A stretch of DNA of 64,000 nt from Mesobacterium_A hydrothermale (GCF_035818635.1 NZ_JAYLLH010000012.1:1-64000); one strand, 5' to 3'. Counted from the stretch's first letter, positions 1-8,068 are shown. Program-made: numbers and translations. The notes: generated from the letters alone by a model not told the origin.

Positions 1-66
1 GAAATGGAGGATGTTCTGCGCCAGGCGCGGGGTCTCGGGCAGGTCGAGCGGGATGTATTCGGGCAT
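1..66 (-). CDS. N-terminus of a CoxE-like VWA protein (partial)
   Basis: Only the first 22 codons lie inside the window; the gene runs off the left edge on the minus strand. It begins MPEYIPLDLPETPRLAQNIL. From memory this resembles the start of Rhodobacteraceae VWA/CoxE-like proteins, which work with a MoxR-type AAA ATPase in metal-centre or complex maturation. No VWA domain is visible here, so the assignment rests on the N-terminal string alone. No good ribosome binding site precedes the ATG: the upstream DNA is a G/C homopolymer block. The reading frame is likely real, the function tentative. Confidence 0.45.
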   Translation of the reverse strand, partial: MPEYIPLDLPETPRLAQNILHF

Positions 67-77
67 TACATACCCGA

Positions 78-118
78 GGGGGGGGGGGGGGGCCCGCCCC
101 CCCCCCCGGGGGGGCCCC
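78..118. repeat. G/C homopolymer block
   Basis: Directly visible: 15 G, 3 C, 1 G, 11 C, 7 G and 4 C in succession. It looks like an expanded version of the GGGGGG..CCCCCC hairpins that precede the other intergenic repeats of this window. Run lengths of this kind are prone to replication slippage and sequencing error, so the exact length is doubtful. Confidence 0.8.
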
Positions 119-129
119 ACGGCGGTTTT

Positions 130-195
130 CGGGGGCACTGCCCCCGTCGCGGGCTGGCCCGCGACTCCCCCGAGGTATTTGGAAAACCAAAGACA
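130..195 (+). repeat. Intergenic repeat, TATTTGGAAAACCAAAG variant
   Basis: Two GC hairpins (CGGGGG/CCCCCG at 130-146 and GTCGCGGG/CCCGCGAC at 146-165) are followed by CCCCCGAGGTATTTGGAAAA and CCAAAGAC. Near-identical tails occur in reverse at 16147, 19696 and 42262. Confidence 0.75.
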
Positions 196-399
196 TGCGG
201 GGCTGTGTGGAATTCCGCACGGTTTGCGTGGGTGGTTGTGCGGGTTGCGTGACATGCTGTTTCGCAAGGATCGTTATCTAATTGAATTTAAATGTGAAAT
301 TAAATCTCTTGCCGGGGTGTGGGTGGCATGTGTTCACTTCGCCGTGAAGGTGCTGGAGGGCACCTTGAATTGTGACTTTGAAAATCCTGGGAGGATGAC

Positions 400-1404
400 A
401 TGAAGAAATTTGCACTGGCCGTAAGCACCGTGGCCCTGATGGCCGCAGGCGCAACCGGCGCGATGGCTGCCTGTGACGACGGCGAGATCGTGATCAAGTT
501 CAGCCACGTGACCAACAGCGACAAACACCCCAAGGGCATTGCCGCGACCCTGTTGATGAACCGCGTCAACGAAGAGATGAACGGCAAGGCCTGCATGGAG
601 GTCTTCCCGAACTCGACCCTGTACAACGATGACCAGGTCCTGGAAGCGATGCTGCAAGGCGACGTTCAACTGGCCGCGCCGTCGCTGTCGAAGTTCGAGC
701 AGTTCACCAAGAAGTTCCGTATTTTCGATCTGCCGTTCATGTTCAAAAACATTGCGGCCGTGGATGAATTCCAGAACAGCGAAACCGGCCAGGCGATGAA
801 GGAATCGATGGTCAAGCGCGGCCTGCTGGGCCTGCAGTTCTGGCACAACGGCATGAAGCAGATGTCGGCCAACAAGCCGCTGGTCCTGCCAACCGATGCC
901 GCCGGTCTGAAGTTCCGCGTGCAGCCGTCAGAAGTGATCAAGGCGCAGATGGAAGCGATTGGCGTCAGCCCGCAGCCGATGGCCTTTTCGGAAGTCTACG
1001 GCGCACTGCAGACCGGCGTTGTCGACGGTCAGGAAAACACCTGGTCGAACATCTATGGCCAGAAGTTCTTTGAGGTTCAGGACGGCACGACCGAAACCAA
1101 CCACGGCATCATCGACTATATGGTCGTGACCTCGACCGACTGGTGGGACAGCCTGCCCGACGACGTGCGCACCCAGCTGGCGACCATCCTCGAAGAGGTC
1201 ACCACCTCGCGCAACGCCGCCGTGGGCCAGGTCGACGCCGAAGCCCGCCAGGCGATCCTGGATGCCGGCGGCGTGATCCGCGAACTGAACGCCGACCAGC
1301 GCCAGGCCTGGGTTGATGCGATGCTGCCGGTCTGGAAGCAGTTCGAGGGCGATGTCGGCCAGGACAACATCGACGCCGCGCAGGCGATCAACGCCAAGCA
1401 CTGA
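400..1404 (+). CDS. dctP: TRAP transporter substrate-binding protein DctP
   Basis: A 334-residue periplasmic binding protein of the DctP/TRAP family. It has an N-terminal signal peptide (about residues 1-23, cleavage after AMA). The mature protein starts with the typical IKFSHV strand, and the family core includes the LKFRVQPSEV segment with the substrate-carboxylate arginine and the VDGQENTWSNI motif. TRAP systems import organic acids using the sodium gradient; C4-dicarboxylates are the default guess, but specificity cannot be read from sequence. A GGGAGGA site precedes the ATG. It is first in a dctPQM operon, with a hairpin after it that probably raises its level over the permeases. Confidence 0.93.
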   Translation: MKKFALAVSTVALMAAGATGAMAACDDGEIVIKFSHVTNSDKHPKGIAATLLMNRVNEEMNGKACMEVFPNSTLYNDDQVLEAMLQGDVQLAAPSLSKFEQFTKKFRIFDLPFMFKNIAAVDEFQNSETGQAMKESMVKRGLLGLQFWHNGMKQMSANKPLVLPTDAAGLKFRVQPSEVIKAQMEAIGVSPQPMAFSEVYGALQTGVVDGQENTWSNIYGQKFFEVQDGTTETNHGIIDYMVVTSTDWWDSLPDDVRTQLATILEEVTTSRNAAVGQVDAEARQAILDAGGVIRELNADQRQAWVDAMLPVWKQFEGDVGQDNIDAAQAINAKH

Positions 1405-1425
1405 TCGTTTTCATATCAGGCTACG

Positions 1426-1456
1426 CCCGGCCCCGCACGCGTTGGGGCCGGGTTTT
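1426..1456 (+). terminator. Hairpin between dctP and dctQ
   Basis: A perfect 9-bp stem, CCCGGCCCC (1426-1434) with GGGGCCGGG (1444-1452), is followed by TTTT. It looks like a partial intrinsic terminator or 3'-end stabiliser, leaving more dctP than dctQM message. Confidence 0.75.
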
Positions 1457-1491
1457 CCCGATCCATCCTTACATCGTCAGGGGGGAGTGCG

Positions 1492-2181
1492 ATGTCTTCC
1501 CAATATGAGCCGCAATCGGCATTGGGCCGCTTTGTGAACGATTTCGAGGAAACGGCGATTGCCGTGATCCTTGGAATGATGACCATCATCACCTTCGTCA
1601 ACGTGGTGCTGCGCTATGTCTTTCGCGACGGGCTGAGCTGGGGGCTTGAGGCGACGACCTTCCTGTTCGCCTGGCTGGTGCTGTTCGGGATCAGCTATGC
1701 GGTCAAGGTGACCGCGCATCTGGGCGTGGATGCGGTTACGGGCATGGTCAGCGCACCGGTACGGCGCGTTCTGGCCCTGATCGCCGCAGCGCTGTGCATC
1801 TTTTACGCGGTCCTGCTGATGAAGGGGGCCTGGGATTACTGGGCCAATTTCGCCAACCTGCCGCAAACCACAGGGCGCTGGCTGCCCACCGGGCTGGAAG
1901 AGATGAAGCGCACCAGCTATCGCGGTTGGTACGAGGTGCTGGAACTGCCGATGCCCGATTGGCTGCGGTGGATCGAACCGATCATGAACGACGGTGACGC
2001 CTATGAAAAAGTGCCGCGCTTTATTCCCTATTTCATCCTGCCTTTCGGGATGGCGCTGCTGTTGTTCCGCTTTATTCAGGCCACCGTTCGGATTTGGACC
2101 GGTCAGTCCGACAGCCTGATCGTCAGCCACGAAGCCGAAGACGCCGTCGATGACGTCGCCCACATGAACCGCGAGGGCTGA
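1492..2181 (+). CDS. dctQ: TRAP transporter small permease DctQ
   Basis: A 229-residue membrane protein of the DctQ family, the four-helix small subunit that joins DctM in the inner membrane. Hydrophobic helices are visible near residues 20-45, 55-75, 90-108 and 175-195. The FVNVVLRYVF and EATTFLFAWLVLFG motifs are characteristic. It is longer than the usual 160-190 residues because of a hydrophilic loop between helices 3 and 4 (about 110-170), a variant known in dicarboxylate-type TRAP systems. A GGGGGAG site lies before the ATG. dctM follows after 4 nt. Confidence 0.92.
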   Translation: MSSQYEPQSALGRFVNDFEETAIAVILGMMTIITFVNVVLRYVFRDGLSWGLEATTFLFAWLVLFGISYAVKVTAHLGVDAVTGMVSAPVRRVLALIAAALCIFYAVLLMKGAWDYWANFANLPQTTGRWLPTGLEEMKRTSYRGWYEVLELPMPDWLRWIEPIMNDGDAYEKVPRFIPYFILPFGMALLLFRFIQATVRIWTGQSDSLIVSHEAEDAVDDVAHMNREG

Positions 2182-2185
2182 TCCC

Positions 2186-3580
2186 ATGGAAGTTGCAATT
2201 CTCTTTGCCATGGTCGTCGGACTGATGTTGATCGGCGTGCCGATCGCGGTGTCCCTTGGCCTGTCGTCGATCCTGTTCCTGCTGGTTCTGTCGGATACCT
2301 CGCTGGCCTCTGTGGCGCAGTCGCTGTTCCAGGCGATGGCAGGTCACTATACCCTGCTGGCAATCCCGTTCTTCATCCTGGCCTCCAGCTTCATGTCGAC
2401 GGGCGGCGTGGCGAAACGGATCATCCGCTTTTCCATCGCCTGCGTCGGCCACCTGCGCGGCGGCCTTGCCATCGCAGGTGTCTTTGCCTGCATGCTCTTT
2501 GCCGCGCTGTCCGGCTCGTCGCCCGCGACCGTGGTGGCGATCGGCTCTATCGTCATCGCGGCCATGCGGCAAGCGGGATATTCCAAGGATTTCGCCGCCG
2601 GCGTCATCGCTAATGCGGGCACCCTTGGCATCCTGATCCCGCCCAGCATCGTGATGGTGGTCTATGCGAGCGCCACCGACGTCTCGGTCGGGCGGATGTT
2701 CCTCGCGGGCGTGATCCCGGGGATCATGGCGGGCACCATGCTGATGATCACGATCTACGTCATGGCCCGCATCCGCAACATGCCCGCCGGGGAATGGAAA
2801 GGGTTCGGAGAGATCTTCTCAAGCTTCCGCGACGCGTTCTGGGGGCTGATGCTGATCGTGATCATCATGGTGGGCATCTATGGCATTCCAGGTATCACCG
2901 GCGCGATCTTCACCCCGACAGAAGCAGCGGCGGTGGCCTCGGTCTATGCCTTCCTTGTCGCGGTCTTCGTCTACCGGGACATGGGGCCCCTGAACCAGGG
3001 GGACGACAAGCGCAAGCTGACCCTGATCGACAAACCGATCGCGCTGGTCACGGCCTTCTTTCACCGCGACACCCGGCAAACCCTGTTCGAGGCCGGCAAG
3101 CTGACGGTCACGCTGATGTTCATCATCGCCAACGCGCTGATCCTCAAGCACGTGCTGACCGACGAACAGATCCCGCAGCAGATTGCCAGCGCGATGCTGG
3201 ATGCAGGCTTTGGCCCGGTGATGTTCCTGATCATCGTCAACGTGATCCTTCTGATCGGCGGGCAGTTCATGGAGCCCTCGGGCCTGATCGTGATTGTCGC
3301 CCCGCTGGTCTTCCCGATCGCGATCCAGCTTGGCATCGACCCGATCCACCTGGGCATCATCATGGTGGTGAACATGGAAATCGGCATGATCACTCCGCCG
3401 GTGGGCCTGAACCTCTTTGTCACGTCGGGCGTGGCGGGGATGCCGATGATGCGGGTTGTGCGGGCGGCTCTGCCATTCCTGGCGGTGCTGTTCGTCTTCC
3501 TGATCATGGTGACCTACATCCCCTGGATCAGCACATGGCTGCCGATCAGCATCATGGGACCAGAGATCATCACGAACTAG
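2186..3580 (+). CDS. dctM: TRAP transporter large permease DctM
   Basis: A 464-residue, strongly hydrophobic protein of the DctM family, the 12-helix ion-coupled subunit that moves the substrate. Family marks include the PFFILASSFMSTGG segment, CMLFAALSGSSPATVVAIGS, NAGTLGILIPPSIVMVVYA and, near the C-terminus, MEIGMITPPVGLNLFV. A hydrophilic insert of about 40 residues near 270-310 lengthens it relative to the 425-residue standard, matching the enlarged DctQ. It ends the operon and is followed by an intrinsic terminator. Confidence 0.94.
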   Translation: MEVAILFAMVVGLMLIGVPIAVSLGLSSILFLLVLSDTSLASVAQSLFQAMAGHYTLLAIPFFILASSFMSTGGVAKRIIRFSIACVGHLRGGLAIAGVFACMLFAALSGSSPATVVAIGSIVIAAMRQAGYSKDFAAGVIANAGTLGILIPPSIVMVVYASATDVSVGRMFLAGVIPGIMAGTMLMITIYVMARIRNMPAGEWKGFGEIFSSFRDAFWGLMLIVIIMVGIYGIPGITGAIFTPTEAAAVASVYAFLVAVFVYRDMGPLNQGDDKRKLTLIDKPIALVTAFFHRDTRQTLFEAGKLTVTLMFIIANALILKHVLTDEQIPQQIASAMLDAGFGPVMFLIIVNVILLIGGQFMEPSGLIVIVAPLVFPIAIQLGIDPIHLGIIMVVNMEIGMITPPVGLNLFVTSGVAGMPMMRVVRAALPFLAVLFVFLIMVTYIPWISTWLPISIMGPEIITN

Positions 3581-3602
3581 GCCCGACCCGGCCGAAAAAA
3601 CA

Positions 3603-3630
3603 AACGGCGCCCCGAAAAGGGCGCCGTTTT
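3603..3630 (+). terminator. Intrinsic terminator of dctPQM
   Basis: A perfect 10-bp stem, AACGGCGCCC (3603-3612) and GGGCGCCGTT (3619-3628), with a CGAAAA loop, runs into a T-run on the plus strand and an A-run on the other side. It may also serve the convergent tpiA transcript. Confidence 0.88.
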
Positions 3631-3672
3631 CCTGTCTGCCAGTCCGCGTTGGCCGGACAGACCGGCCTTCCC

Positions 3673-3720
3673 ATCATCTTGCCGGAAATATCCCGGGGGG
3701 TGTGGGGGGCTGGCCCCCCA
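3673..3720 (-). repeat. Intergenic repeat, CCGGCAAGATGAT variant
   Basis: In minus orientation: a TGGGGGG/CCCCCCA hairpin (3703-3720) then CCCCCCGGGATATTTCCGGC and AAGATGAT. It sits between the convergent dctM and tpiA. The same tail recurs at 9411 and 38289. Confidence 0.75.
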
Positions 3721-3734
3721 CCGGTCCGCCAGCG

Positions 3735-4484
3735 TCAGCGGGCCGAGGCGTTCAATGCCTCGACGATCGGCCGGAAATCCGCGGCGGTCAGGGACGCCCC
3801 GCCGACCAGCGCGCCATCGACATTCGACACGCCAAAGATCTCGGCCGCGTTGCCGGGTTTCACCGAACCGCCATAGAGGATGCGCACCGACCGGCCGACA
3901 CCGGCGCCAAAGCGGCGTTCCAGCCGCATCCGAATGAAATCGTGTACCTCTCCGATCTGGTCCAGCGTCGGGATCAGCCCGGTGCCAATGGCCCAGATCG
4001 GCTCATAGGCAATCACCAGGTTATGACCCGTCGCGCCATCGGGTACCGACCCCGCAAGCTGGCCGCCGATGATGTCCAGGGTGTCTTGCGCCTCGCGTTG
4101 GGTCAGGCTTTCGCCGCAGCACAGCACCACGGTCAGACCCGCCGCCCAGGCGGCGGCGCATTTGGCGCGCACGTCCGCATCGCTTTCGCCATGGTCATCG
4201 CGGCGTTCGGAATGGCCCAGGATGACATGGCTCGCGCCCGCGTCCTTCAACATCTCGGCAGAGATGTCGCCGGTATGCGCGCCGCTGTCCTTGGGGTGGC
4301 AATCCTGCCCGCCGATGGCCAGCCCGTCGGGAGCGGTTTCGCAGGCGGCAGAGATCAGCGTGGCGGGCGGGCAGATCAGCACTTCGGCCTCTCCGGCCAG
4401 GGTAGGCGCCAGCGCCTCCAGTTCCGACAGCGCGGCCCGAAGCCCGTTCATCTTCCAGTTGCCCGCCGCCAGTTTTCTCCGCAT
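3735..4484 (-). CDS. tpiA: Triosephosphate isomerase
   Basis: A 249-residue cytosolic TIM barrel that interconverts dihydroxyacetone phosphate and glyceraldehyde 3-phosphate, used in glycolysis and in the Calvin cycle. Catalytic residues are all present: Lys11 in AGNWKMNG, His91 in ILGHSERR and Glu161 in AYEPIWAIGTG; the phosphate loop ILYGGSVKP is near 202-210. The start at 4484 was chosen because the conserved MRRKLAAGNW follows directly and GGAG lies about 8 nt upstream; the frame continues 13 codons further. It is separated from the cbb cluster by 48 kb. Confidence 0.96.
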   Translation of the reverse strand: MRRKLAAGNWKMNGLRAALSELEALAPTLAGEAEVLICPPATLISAACETAPDGLAIGGQDCHPKDSGAHTGDISAEMLKDAGASHVILGHSERRDDHGESDADVRAKCAAAWAAGLTVVLCCGESLTQREAQDTLDIIGGQLAGSVPDGATGHNLVIAYEPIWAIGTGLIPTLDQIGEVHDFIRMRLERRFGAGVGRSVRILYGGSVKPGNAAEIFGVSNVDGALVGGASLTAADFRPIVEALNASAR

Positions 4485-4604
4485 ACCCTGTTCTCCATCG
4501 TTGTCTGGGACCCGCGACATCATCGCGGGGGCAGGCCGAAGGTCAAGCCCTTGCGCCGCATTCGCCCCCTGCTATGACGACGCATCCCTTGGACGGAGCG
4601 CGGG

Positions 4605-5189
4605 ATGATCCCCAGACTCGATGCCGCGAAAATTGCCGCCGGCGACGTGGAAACACTTGCCACGCTGAAATCCGCCGCCGAAGGCATCGGGTTCATGACC
4701 GTGACCAAAACCGCGATCACGCCCGCCCGGATGCGGGACGTCCTCGCCGCCTACCGCGCATTCTTTGCCCTGCCAGAGGCGGACAAACAGGTGGTCAACA
4801 TGGCGCTGACCGGGGCCAACCGGAAGTGGGGCGCGCCTCTGTCGGAACATGTCGATCCCGACGCCAATCCCGATTACAAACAGGTCTTCGACTGCGGCTT
4901 TGAACTGCCCGCGGGGGATCCGCGGGCCGGCCTGCCGGTCCGCGTCGCCCCCGGTGATTTCGTCATCAATTTCGGCGAAATGCTGGAAATGTGGACCCGT
5001 GGCCGGGTGAAGGCAACGCTGCACCGGGTTGTGGGGTCGTCGCAGGAACGGATTTCGGTCCCGATGTTCTTCAACCCGAACTTTGACACCAATGTCGCGC
5101 CCATGGGGTCCGACGCGGTGATCATGGCGGGCGAACACCTGTCGAAGCGCTTTGCCGAAACCTATGTCCATATGAAAACGAAGGGCTGA
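4605..5189 (+). pseudogene. 2-oxoglutarate/Fe(II) oxygenase (IPNS-like) with internal deletion
   Basis: The 194 residues match the two ends of isopenicillin-N-synthase-like dioxygenases, normally about 310-340 residues. Residues 1-108 are the N-terminal DIOX_N-type region, ending CGFELPAGDPRAG. Residues about 112-194 are the C-terminal part of the double-stranded beta helix (GDFVINFGEMLEMWT, then HRV at 140 and the R-x-S of ERIS at 149-151). About 120 residues between them, including the iron-binding HxD motif, are missing in frame. The product cannot bind iron normally. There is no frameshift or stop and a GGAG site is present, so a short protein may still be made. Confidence 0.75.
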
Positions 5190-5206
5190 GCCCGTCGGCT
5201 GGCCGG

Positions 5207-5533
5207 TTAGCGCAGTTCCGCCAGGGCTTCACGTGCAAGCGCCTCTGCGGCGTCGGGGTGGTCCTGCGCCTCGGGTGGCAGGGTCCAGTAGGGCATGGCC
5301 GCATGTGCGCCGTCCTTGCGGGTATATTCCCAGCGGGTGCAGCCCATCGCGTCCAGCTTGTCGGCAAAGGCCCCTGCGCCCTTGATCATCAAGGCCCCGT
5401 CCGGGCCGATGATCGCGAAGATGGTGCCATCGTGATACAGGCACAGTCCACCCATCATCTTGCGCGTGGTGATGTCGCCCAGCCCCGAAAACAGGTCCAC
5501 GGCAAAGGCGATATCGCCGTCACTGACCGCCAT
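5207..5533 (-). CDS. TfoX N-terminal domain protein
   Basis: A 108-residue protein with a single TfoX/Sxy N-terminal domain: an FSGLGDITTRKMMGG segment near 15-29, then LYHDGTIFAII and a central strand with ALMIKG. In gamma-proteobacteria the two-domain TfoX controls competence; single-domain versions like this are common in alpha-proteobacteria and their role is not established. The start MAVSDGD was chosen because residues upstream in the frame do not resemble the family. It overlaps the 3' end of sufA by 14 nt, implying cotranscription and translational coupling. Confidence 0.82.
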   Translation of the reverse strand: MAVSDGDIAFAVDLFSGLGDITTRKMMGGLCLYHDGTIFAIIGPDGALMIKGAGAFADKLDAMGCTRWEYTRKDGAHAAMPYWTLPPEAQDHPDAAEALAREALAELR

Positions 5534-5909
5534 GGCTGTCCTGTTCGGCGCGCAGTTCCTCGACGTCCTTGAACTTGATCGACTCCCCACAGCCGCAGGC
5601 ATCGACCACGTTCGGGTTGCGGAACTTGAACCCCGATTCCAGCAGGCTGGTCTCAAAGTCGATTTCGGTTCCGAACAGGAACATCTGTGCCATTGGCGCG
5701 ATCATCACCCGCGCACCATCCTGTTCAACCACCTCGTCATTGGGGTCGGCGGTATCGACGTAGTCCATGGTATATTCCATGCCTGCGCAGCCGCCTTTCT
5801 TGACACCGATGCGCAGACCGGCACGTCCGTCGCGCTCCATCAGTTTGTGAATCTGCTTGACGGCGGCAGGGGTCAGGGTCACGGCCTGTTTGCCGGGAAT
5901 GGTGAACAT
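5520..5909 (-). CDS. sufA: Iron-sulfur cluster assembly protein, SufA/IscA type
   Basis: A 129-residue A-type carrier that accepts Fe-S clusters and passes them to apoproteins. The three ligand cysteines are present: Cys41 in KKGGCAGM and Cys105 and Cys107 in ACGCGES. A C-terminal tail of about 20 charged residues extends past the usual 105-110 residue core. A GGAGAG-type site precedes the ATG. Downstream is the TfoX-like gene and upstream are a small membrane protein and a SufT-like gene, all on the minus strand; this looks like the tail of a suf locus detached from sufBCDS. Confidence 0.92.
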   Translation of the reverse strand: MFTIPGKQAVTLTPAAVKQIHKLMERDGRAGLRIGVKKGGCAGMEYTMDYVDTADPNDEVVEQDGARVMIAPMAQMFLFGTEIDFETSLLESGFKFRNPNVVDACGCGESIKFKDVEELRAEQDSHGGQ

Positions 5910-5965
5910 TGCGGCTCTCCTTTCCGGGAAAGGTAGGGGTTGAAGCGGTTCCGCTCAAGAGGACA

Positions 5966-6133
5966 TCAGAACAGCACGGACATGAAAGCCGTAATCTGAT
6001 GGTCGAAAATGGCCAGATGGGCGGCGATTGCCCGACGGGCCTGTTCAGTGGCGAAAAACAGGGCGATCTGGCCAAGCACGAACCCGCCGGTCAGACCAAT
6101 CGCGGCGCGCGCCAGAACGCCCCGGCGCATCAT
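5966..6133 (-). CDS. Small hypothetical membrane protein
   Basis: A 55-residue reading frame between sufA and the SufT-like gene, starting MMRRGVLARAAIGLTGGFVL and ending with Val-Leu-Phe. One hydrophobic helix is predicted by eye around residues 10-30, preceded by positive charges (N-in topology), followed by an amphipathic tail. I do not recognise the family. Its position in a same-strand block with close spacing, and the membrane-like composition, argue that it is real; the Shine-Dalgarno is weak, and the start may be either of two adjacent ATGs. Confidence 0.5.
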   Translation of the reverse strand: MMRRGVLARAAIGLTGGFVLGQIALFFATEQARRAIAAHLAIFDHQITAFMSVLF

Positions 6134-6158
6134 GCCACGCGCCTGTCGGCTGCGGGCA

Positions 6159-6521
6159 TCACATGAACCCCAGTTCCAGCCGCGCCTCGTCGGACATCAT
6201 TTCCATGCCCCAGGGCGGATCGAAAACCATTTCCACGTCGACCTGCTTGACGCCGGCCAGCGGTTCGATCGCGTCGGCGACCCAGCCGGGCATTTCACCG
6301 GCCACCGGACAGCCCGGTGCGGTCAGCGTCATCAGCACCCGGACTTCGTTCTGATCGGTGATGTCGATCGTGTAGATCAGCCCCAGATCATAGATATTCA
6401 CCGGGATTTCCGGGTCATACACCGTCCGGCACGCTTCGACGATCTGCTCGTACAGCGGATGGTCTGTGCTGGAAGGCGCAATCAGCGGTGTGCCTTCCAT
6501 GGGCTGGGTTGCTTCGGTCAT
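6159..6521 (-). CDS. sufT: SufT-like MIP18/DUF59 protein
   Basis: A 120-residue protein of the MIP18 (DUF59) family that helps mature Fe-S proteins. The core is visible: VYDPEIPVNIYDLGLIYTI, then LMTLTAPGCPVAG with the conserved cysteine of the TxxGCP motif, and VFDPPWGMEMMSDEAR at the C-terminus. The start at MTEATQ is supported by AAGGA a few nt upstream; a longer frame exists but has no family character. It heads the sufT, small membrane protein, sufA, tfoX-like block on the minus strand, in keeping with Fe-S assembly. Confidence 0.88.
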   Translation of the reverse strand: MTEATQPMEGTPLIAPSSTDHPLYEQIVEACRTVYDPEIPVNIYDLGLIYTIDITDQNEVRVLMTLTAPGCPVAGEMPGWVADAIEPLAGVKQVDVEMVFDPPWGMEMMSDEARLELGFM

Positions 6522-6684
6522 ATCCGGTCCTTCGATCTTACCTGAGTGAAGATATAGGGAATATCGCCGGCGGGGTAAAGGCCGCGCGCTCCGAGGCATT
6601 TTTCACAAACAGGTCATATTGAAGCCCGAATCAACCCGCGAAATGCAACCATACCGCGCACACAAGGGACGAGAGGACCGCACC

Positions 6685-6897
6685 ATGACCCTGCCTAAGA
6701 TCGACGCATTGACCCGCACCCGCGTTCACGACCTGATCGCAACGGATCTGCAATGCGCGGTGGACGATGCCGATCTGCGCCGCCGCCTGGCGATGAACGG
6801 TTACGGGTTTCGCGATGACGCGGATCGCCGGGTACTGGTGACCCTGCCGCACATGGTCGAAATCCTGGACCTGCCGCGCCGCGCGCTGATGAACTGA
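6685..6897 (+). CDS. Hypothetical protein, 70 residues
   Basis: A short cytosolic-looking protein (MTLPKIDALTRTRVHDLIAT...) rich in Arg and Asp, with no signal peptide or membrane segment. The start was chosen for its GAGAGGA ribosome binding site; the frame is open upstream to 6619. It lies between the divergent SufT-like gene and the convergent NfeD gene. I do not recognise a family. The ordered region LRRRLAMNGYGFRDDADRRV could be a small helix-turn structure, but I infer no function. Confidence 0.6.
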   Translation: MTLPKIDALTRTRVHDLIATDLQCAVDDADLRRRLAMNGYGFRDDADRRVLVTLPHMVEILDLPRRALMN

Positions 6898-6905
6898 GGC
6901 GCACC

Positions 6906-7175
6906 TCAGTCGTTGATATCCTCGCGGATGATCTTTCGGTTGCTCTTGGGGCCACGAAACGCCAGTTTCAGACCGATCCATGCCGCCAGCGACAGACCGG
7001 CCCAAAGCGCCATGAGGATCGACGCTGCGGGGCTGAGACCCAGCGCAACCAGCACGCTGACCGCCAGCGCCCCAAGCGCGAAACCCAGGAAAACGAACCC
7101 CGGCGCCAGCACTTCCAGAATGGCCAGCGCCAGCGCCGCCGACAGCCAGACCCACCACAGCGATAGCCATGCCAT
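6906..7175 (-). CDS. NfeD-like membrane protein
   Basis: An 89-residue short NfeD-type protein with two or three hydrophobic helices (about 5-25, 30-47 and 50-70) and a charged C-terminus. NfeD proteins partner SPFH/stomatin proteins in membrane microdomains. The expected partner lies immediately upstream: the SPFH stop and this ATG overlap as TGATG. The C-terminal OB-fold found in longer NfeD proteins is missing, as in many alpha-proteobacterial forms. Confidence 0.85.
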   Translation of the reverse strand: MAWLSLWWVWLSAALALAILEVLAPGFVFLGFALGALAVSVLVALGLSPAASILMALWAGLSLAAWIGLKLAFRGPKSNRKIIREDIND

Positions 7176-8068
7176 CAGGCACCGCCTTTCGGTTTGAACA
7201 TGGCAAAGGCATTGCCGAACGCATCCAGCGCCTGCGCGGGCAGAACAACGGTCTGGCTGCCTTGTCCGGCCCCCAGAGCATTCAGCGCCTCGACCTGTTT
7301 CAGGGCGACGTTGTATTGCACGGCGTCCAACCCGTTTTCGGTAATCGCCTTGGCCACGACCTCGGTCGCATAGGCTTCGGCCTCGGCGGTGACGCGGCGC
7401 GCCTTGGCGGCCTGTTCCGCGGCATAAAGGTCGCCATCAGCCGCCAGTTCAACCGCACGCTTGCGGCCCTCGGCTTCTGTCACGGCGGCGCGGCGGGCGC
7501 GTTCGGCGTTCAACTGCTGCAACATCGCTTCGCGGGTGGCGGCATCCAGATTCACGTCCAGGATCTCGGACCTGGTCACCTCGATCCCCCAGGCATCGAC
7601 CGCGTCTTCGACCGCGGCCTTGATCGCGGCGGTCAGCTGTGACCGGTTCGATTGTACCTCGTCCAGTTCCATCTTGCCGATCTCGGCGCGGACGATCCCG
7701 GCGACGGTGGTTGCAATCGCGGCATCGACATCGCGGATGCGGTAGACGGTCTTTTCCGGCTCTGTGATGCGATAGAATACGCTTGTATCGACCTGGACCA
7801 GCACGTTGTCGCTGGTGATGGCGTCCTGGCTCATGGTCGGCAACTGGCGTTCCAGAACCGAAATCTTGTGTCGCACCACGTCAAGGAAGGGCACGATCAT
7901 GTTGATGCCCGGTCCCAGCACCGCATGCAGCCGCCCGAACCGTTCGACCACGTGTTTTTCCGATTGCGGCACGATCCGCACCGCCCTGAGCACGAGGATG
8001 ACGAACAGAACCGCCAGGAGCAGGTAGCCAAGGTTGGAGGCAAGAAACTCTTCAAGGATGGGCGGCAC
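7175..8068 (-). CDS. SPFH/Band 7 (stomatin-like) membrane protein
   Basis: A 297-residue stomatin/QmcA-type protein. An N-terminal membrane anchor (about residues 10-28, LGYLLLAVLFVILVL) is followed by the SPFH domain (VPQSEKHVVERFGRLHAVLGPGIN... to about 190) and a coiled, Ala/Glu-rich region (EAEGRKRAVELAADGDLYAAEQ...). Such proteins form oligomeric cages or microdomains and modulate membrane proteases. The start is a GTG at 8068, chosen because AAAGGA lies 7 nt upstream and the anchor begins just after it. It is coupled to the NfeD-like gene. Confidence 0.88.
   Translation of the reverse strand: MPPILEEFLASNLGYLLLAVLFVILVLRAVRIVPQSEKHVVERFGRLHAVLGPGINMIVPFLDVVRHKISVLERQLPTMSQDAITSDNVLVQVDTSVFYRITEPEKTVYRIRDVDAAIATTVAGIVRAEIGKMELDEVQSNRSQLTAAIKAAVEDAVDAWGIEVTRSEILDVNLDAATREAMLQQLNAERARRAAVTEAEGRKRAVELAADGDLYAAEQAAKARRVTAEAEAYATEVVAKAITENGLDAVQYNVALKQVEALNALGAGQGSQTVVLPAQALDAFGNAFAMFKPKGGA

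Larger units (their letters stand above)
67..399. other. Gene-free divergent region before dctP
   Basis: This 333-nt stretch separates the minus-strand partial gene from dctP. The left half holds G/C homopolymers and an intergenic repeat (listed separately). The right half is AT-rich around 265-305, the likely promoter zone of dctP. A perfect 7-bp inverted repeat, AAGGTGC-N6-GCACCTT at 347-366, lies just upstream of the dctP Shine-Dalgarno and could be an operator or leader hairpin. No convincing ORF is present. Confidence 0.6.
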
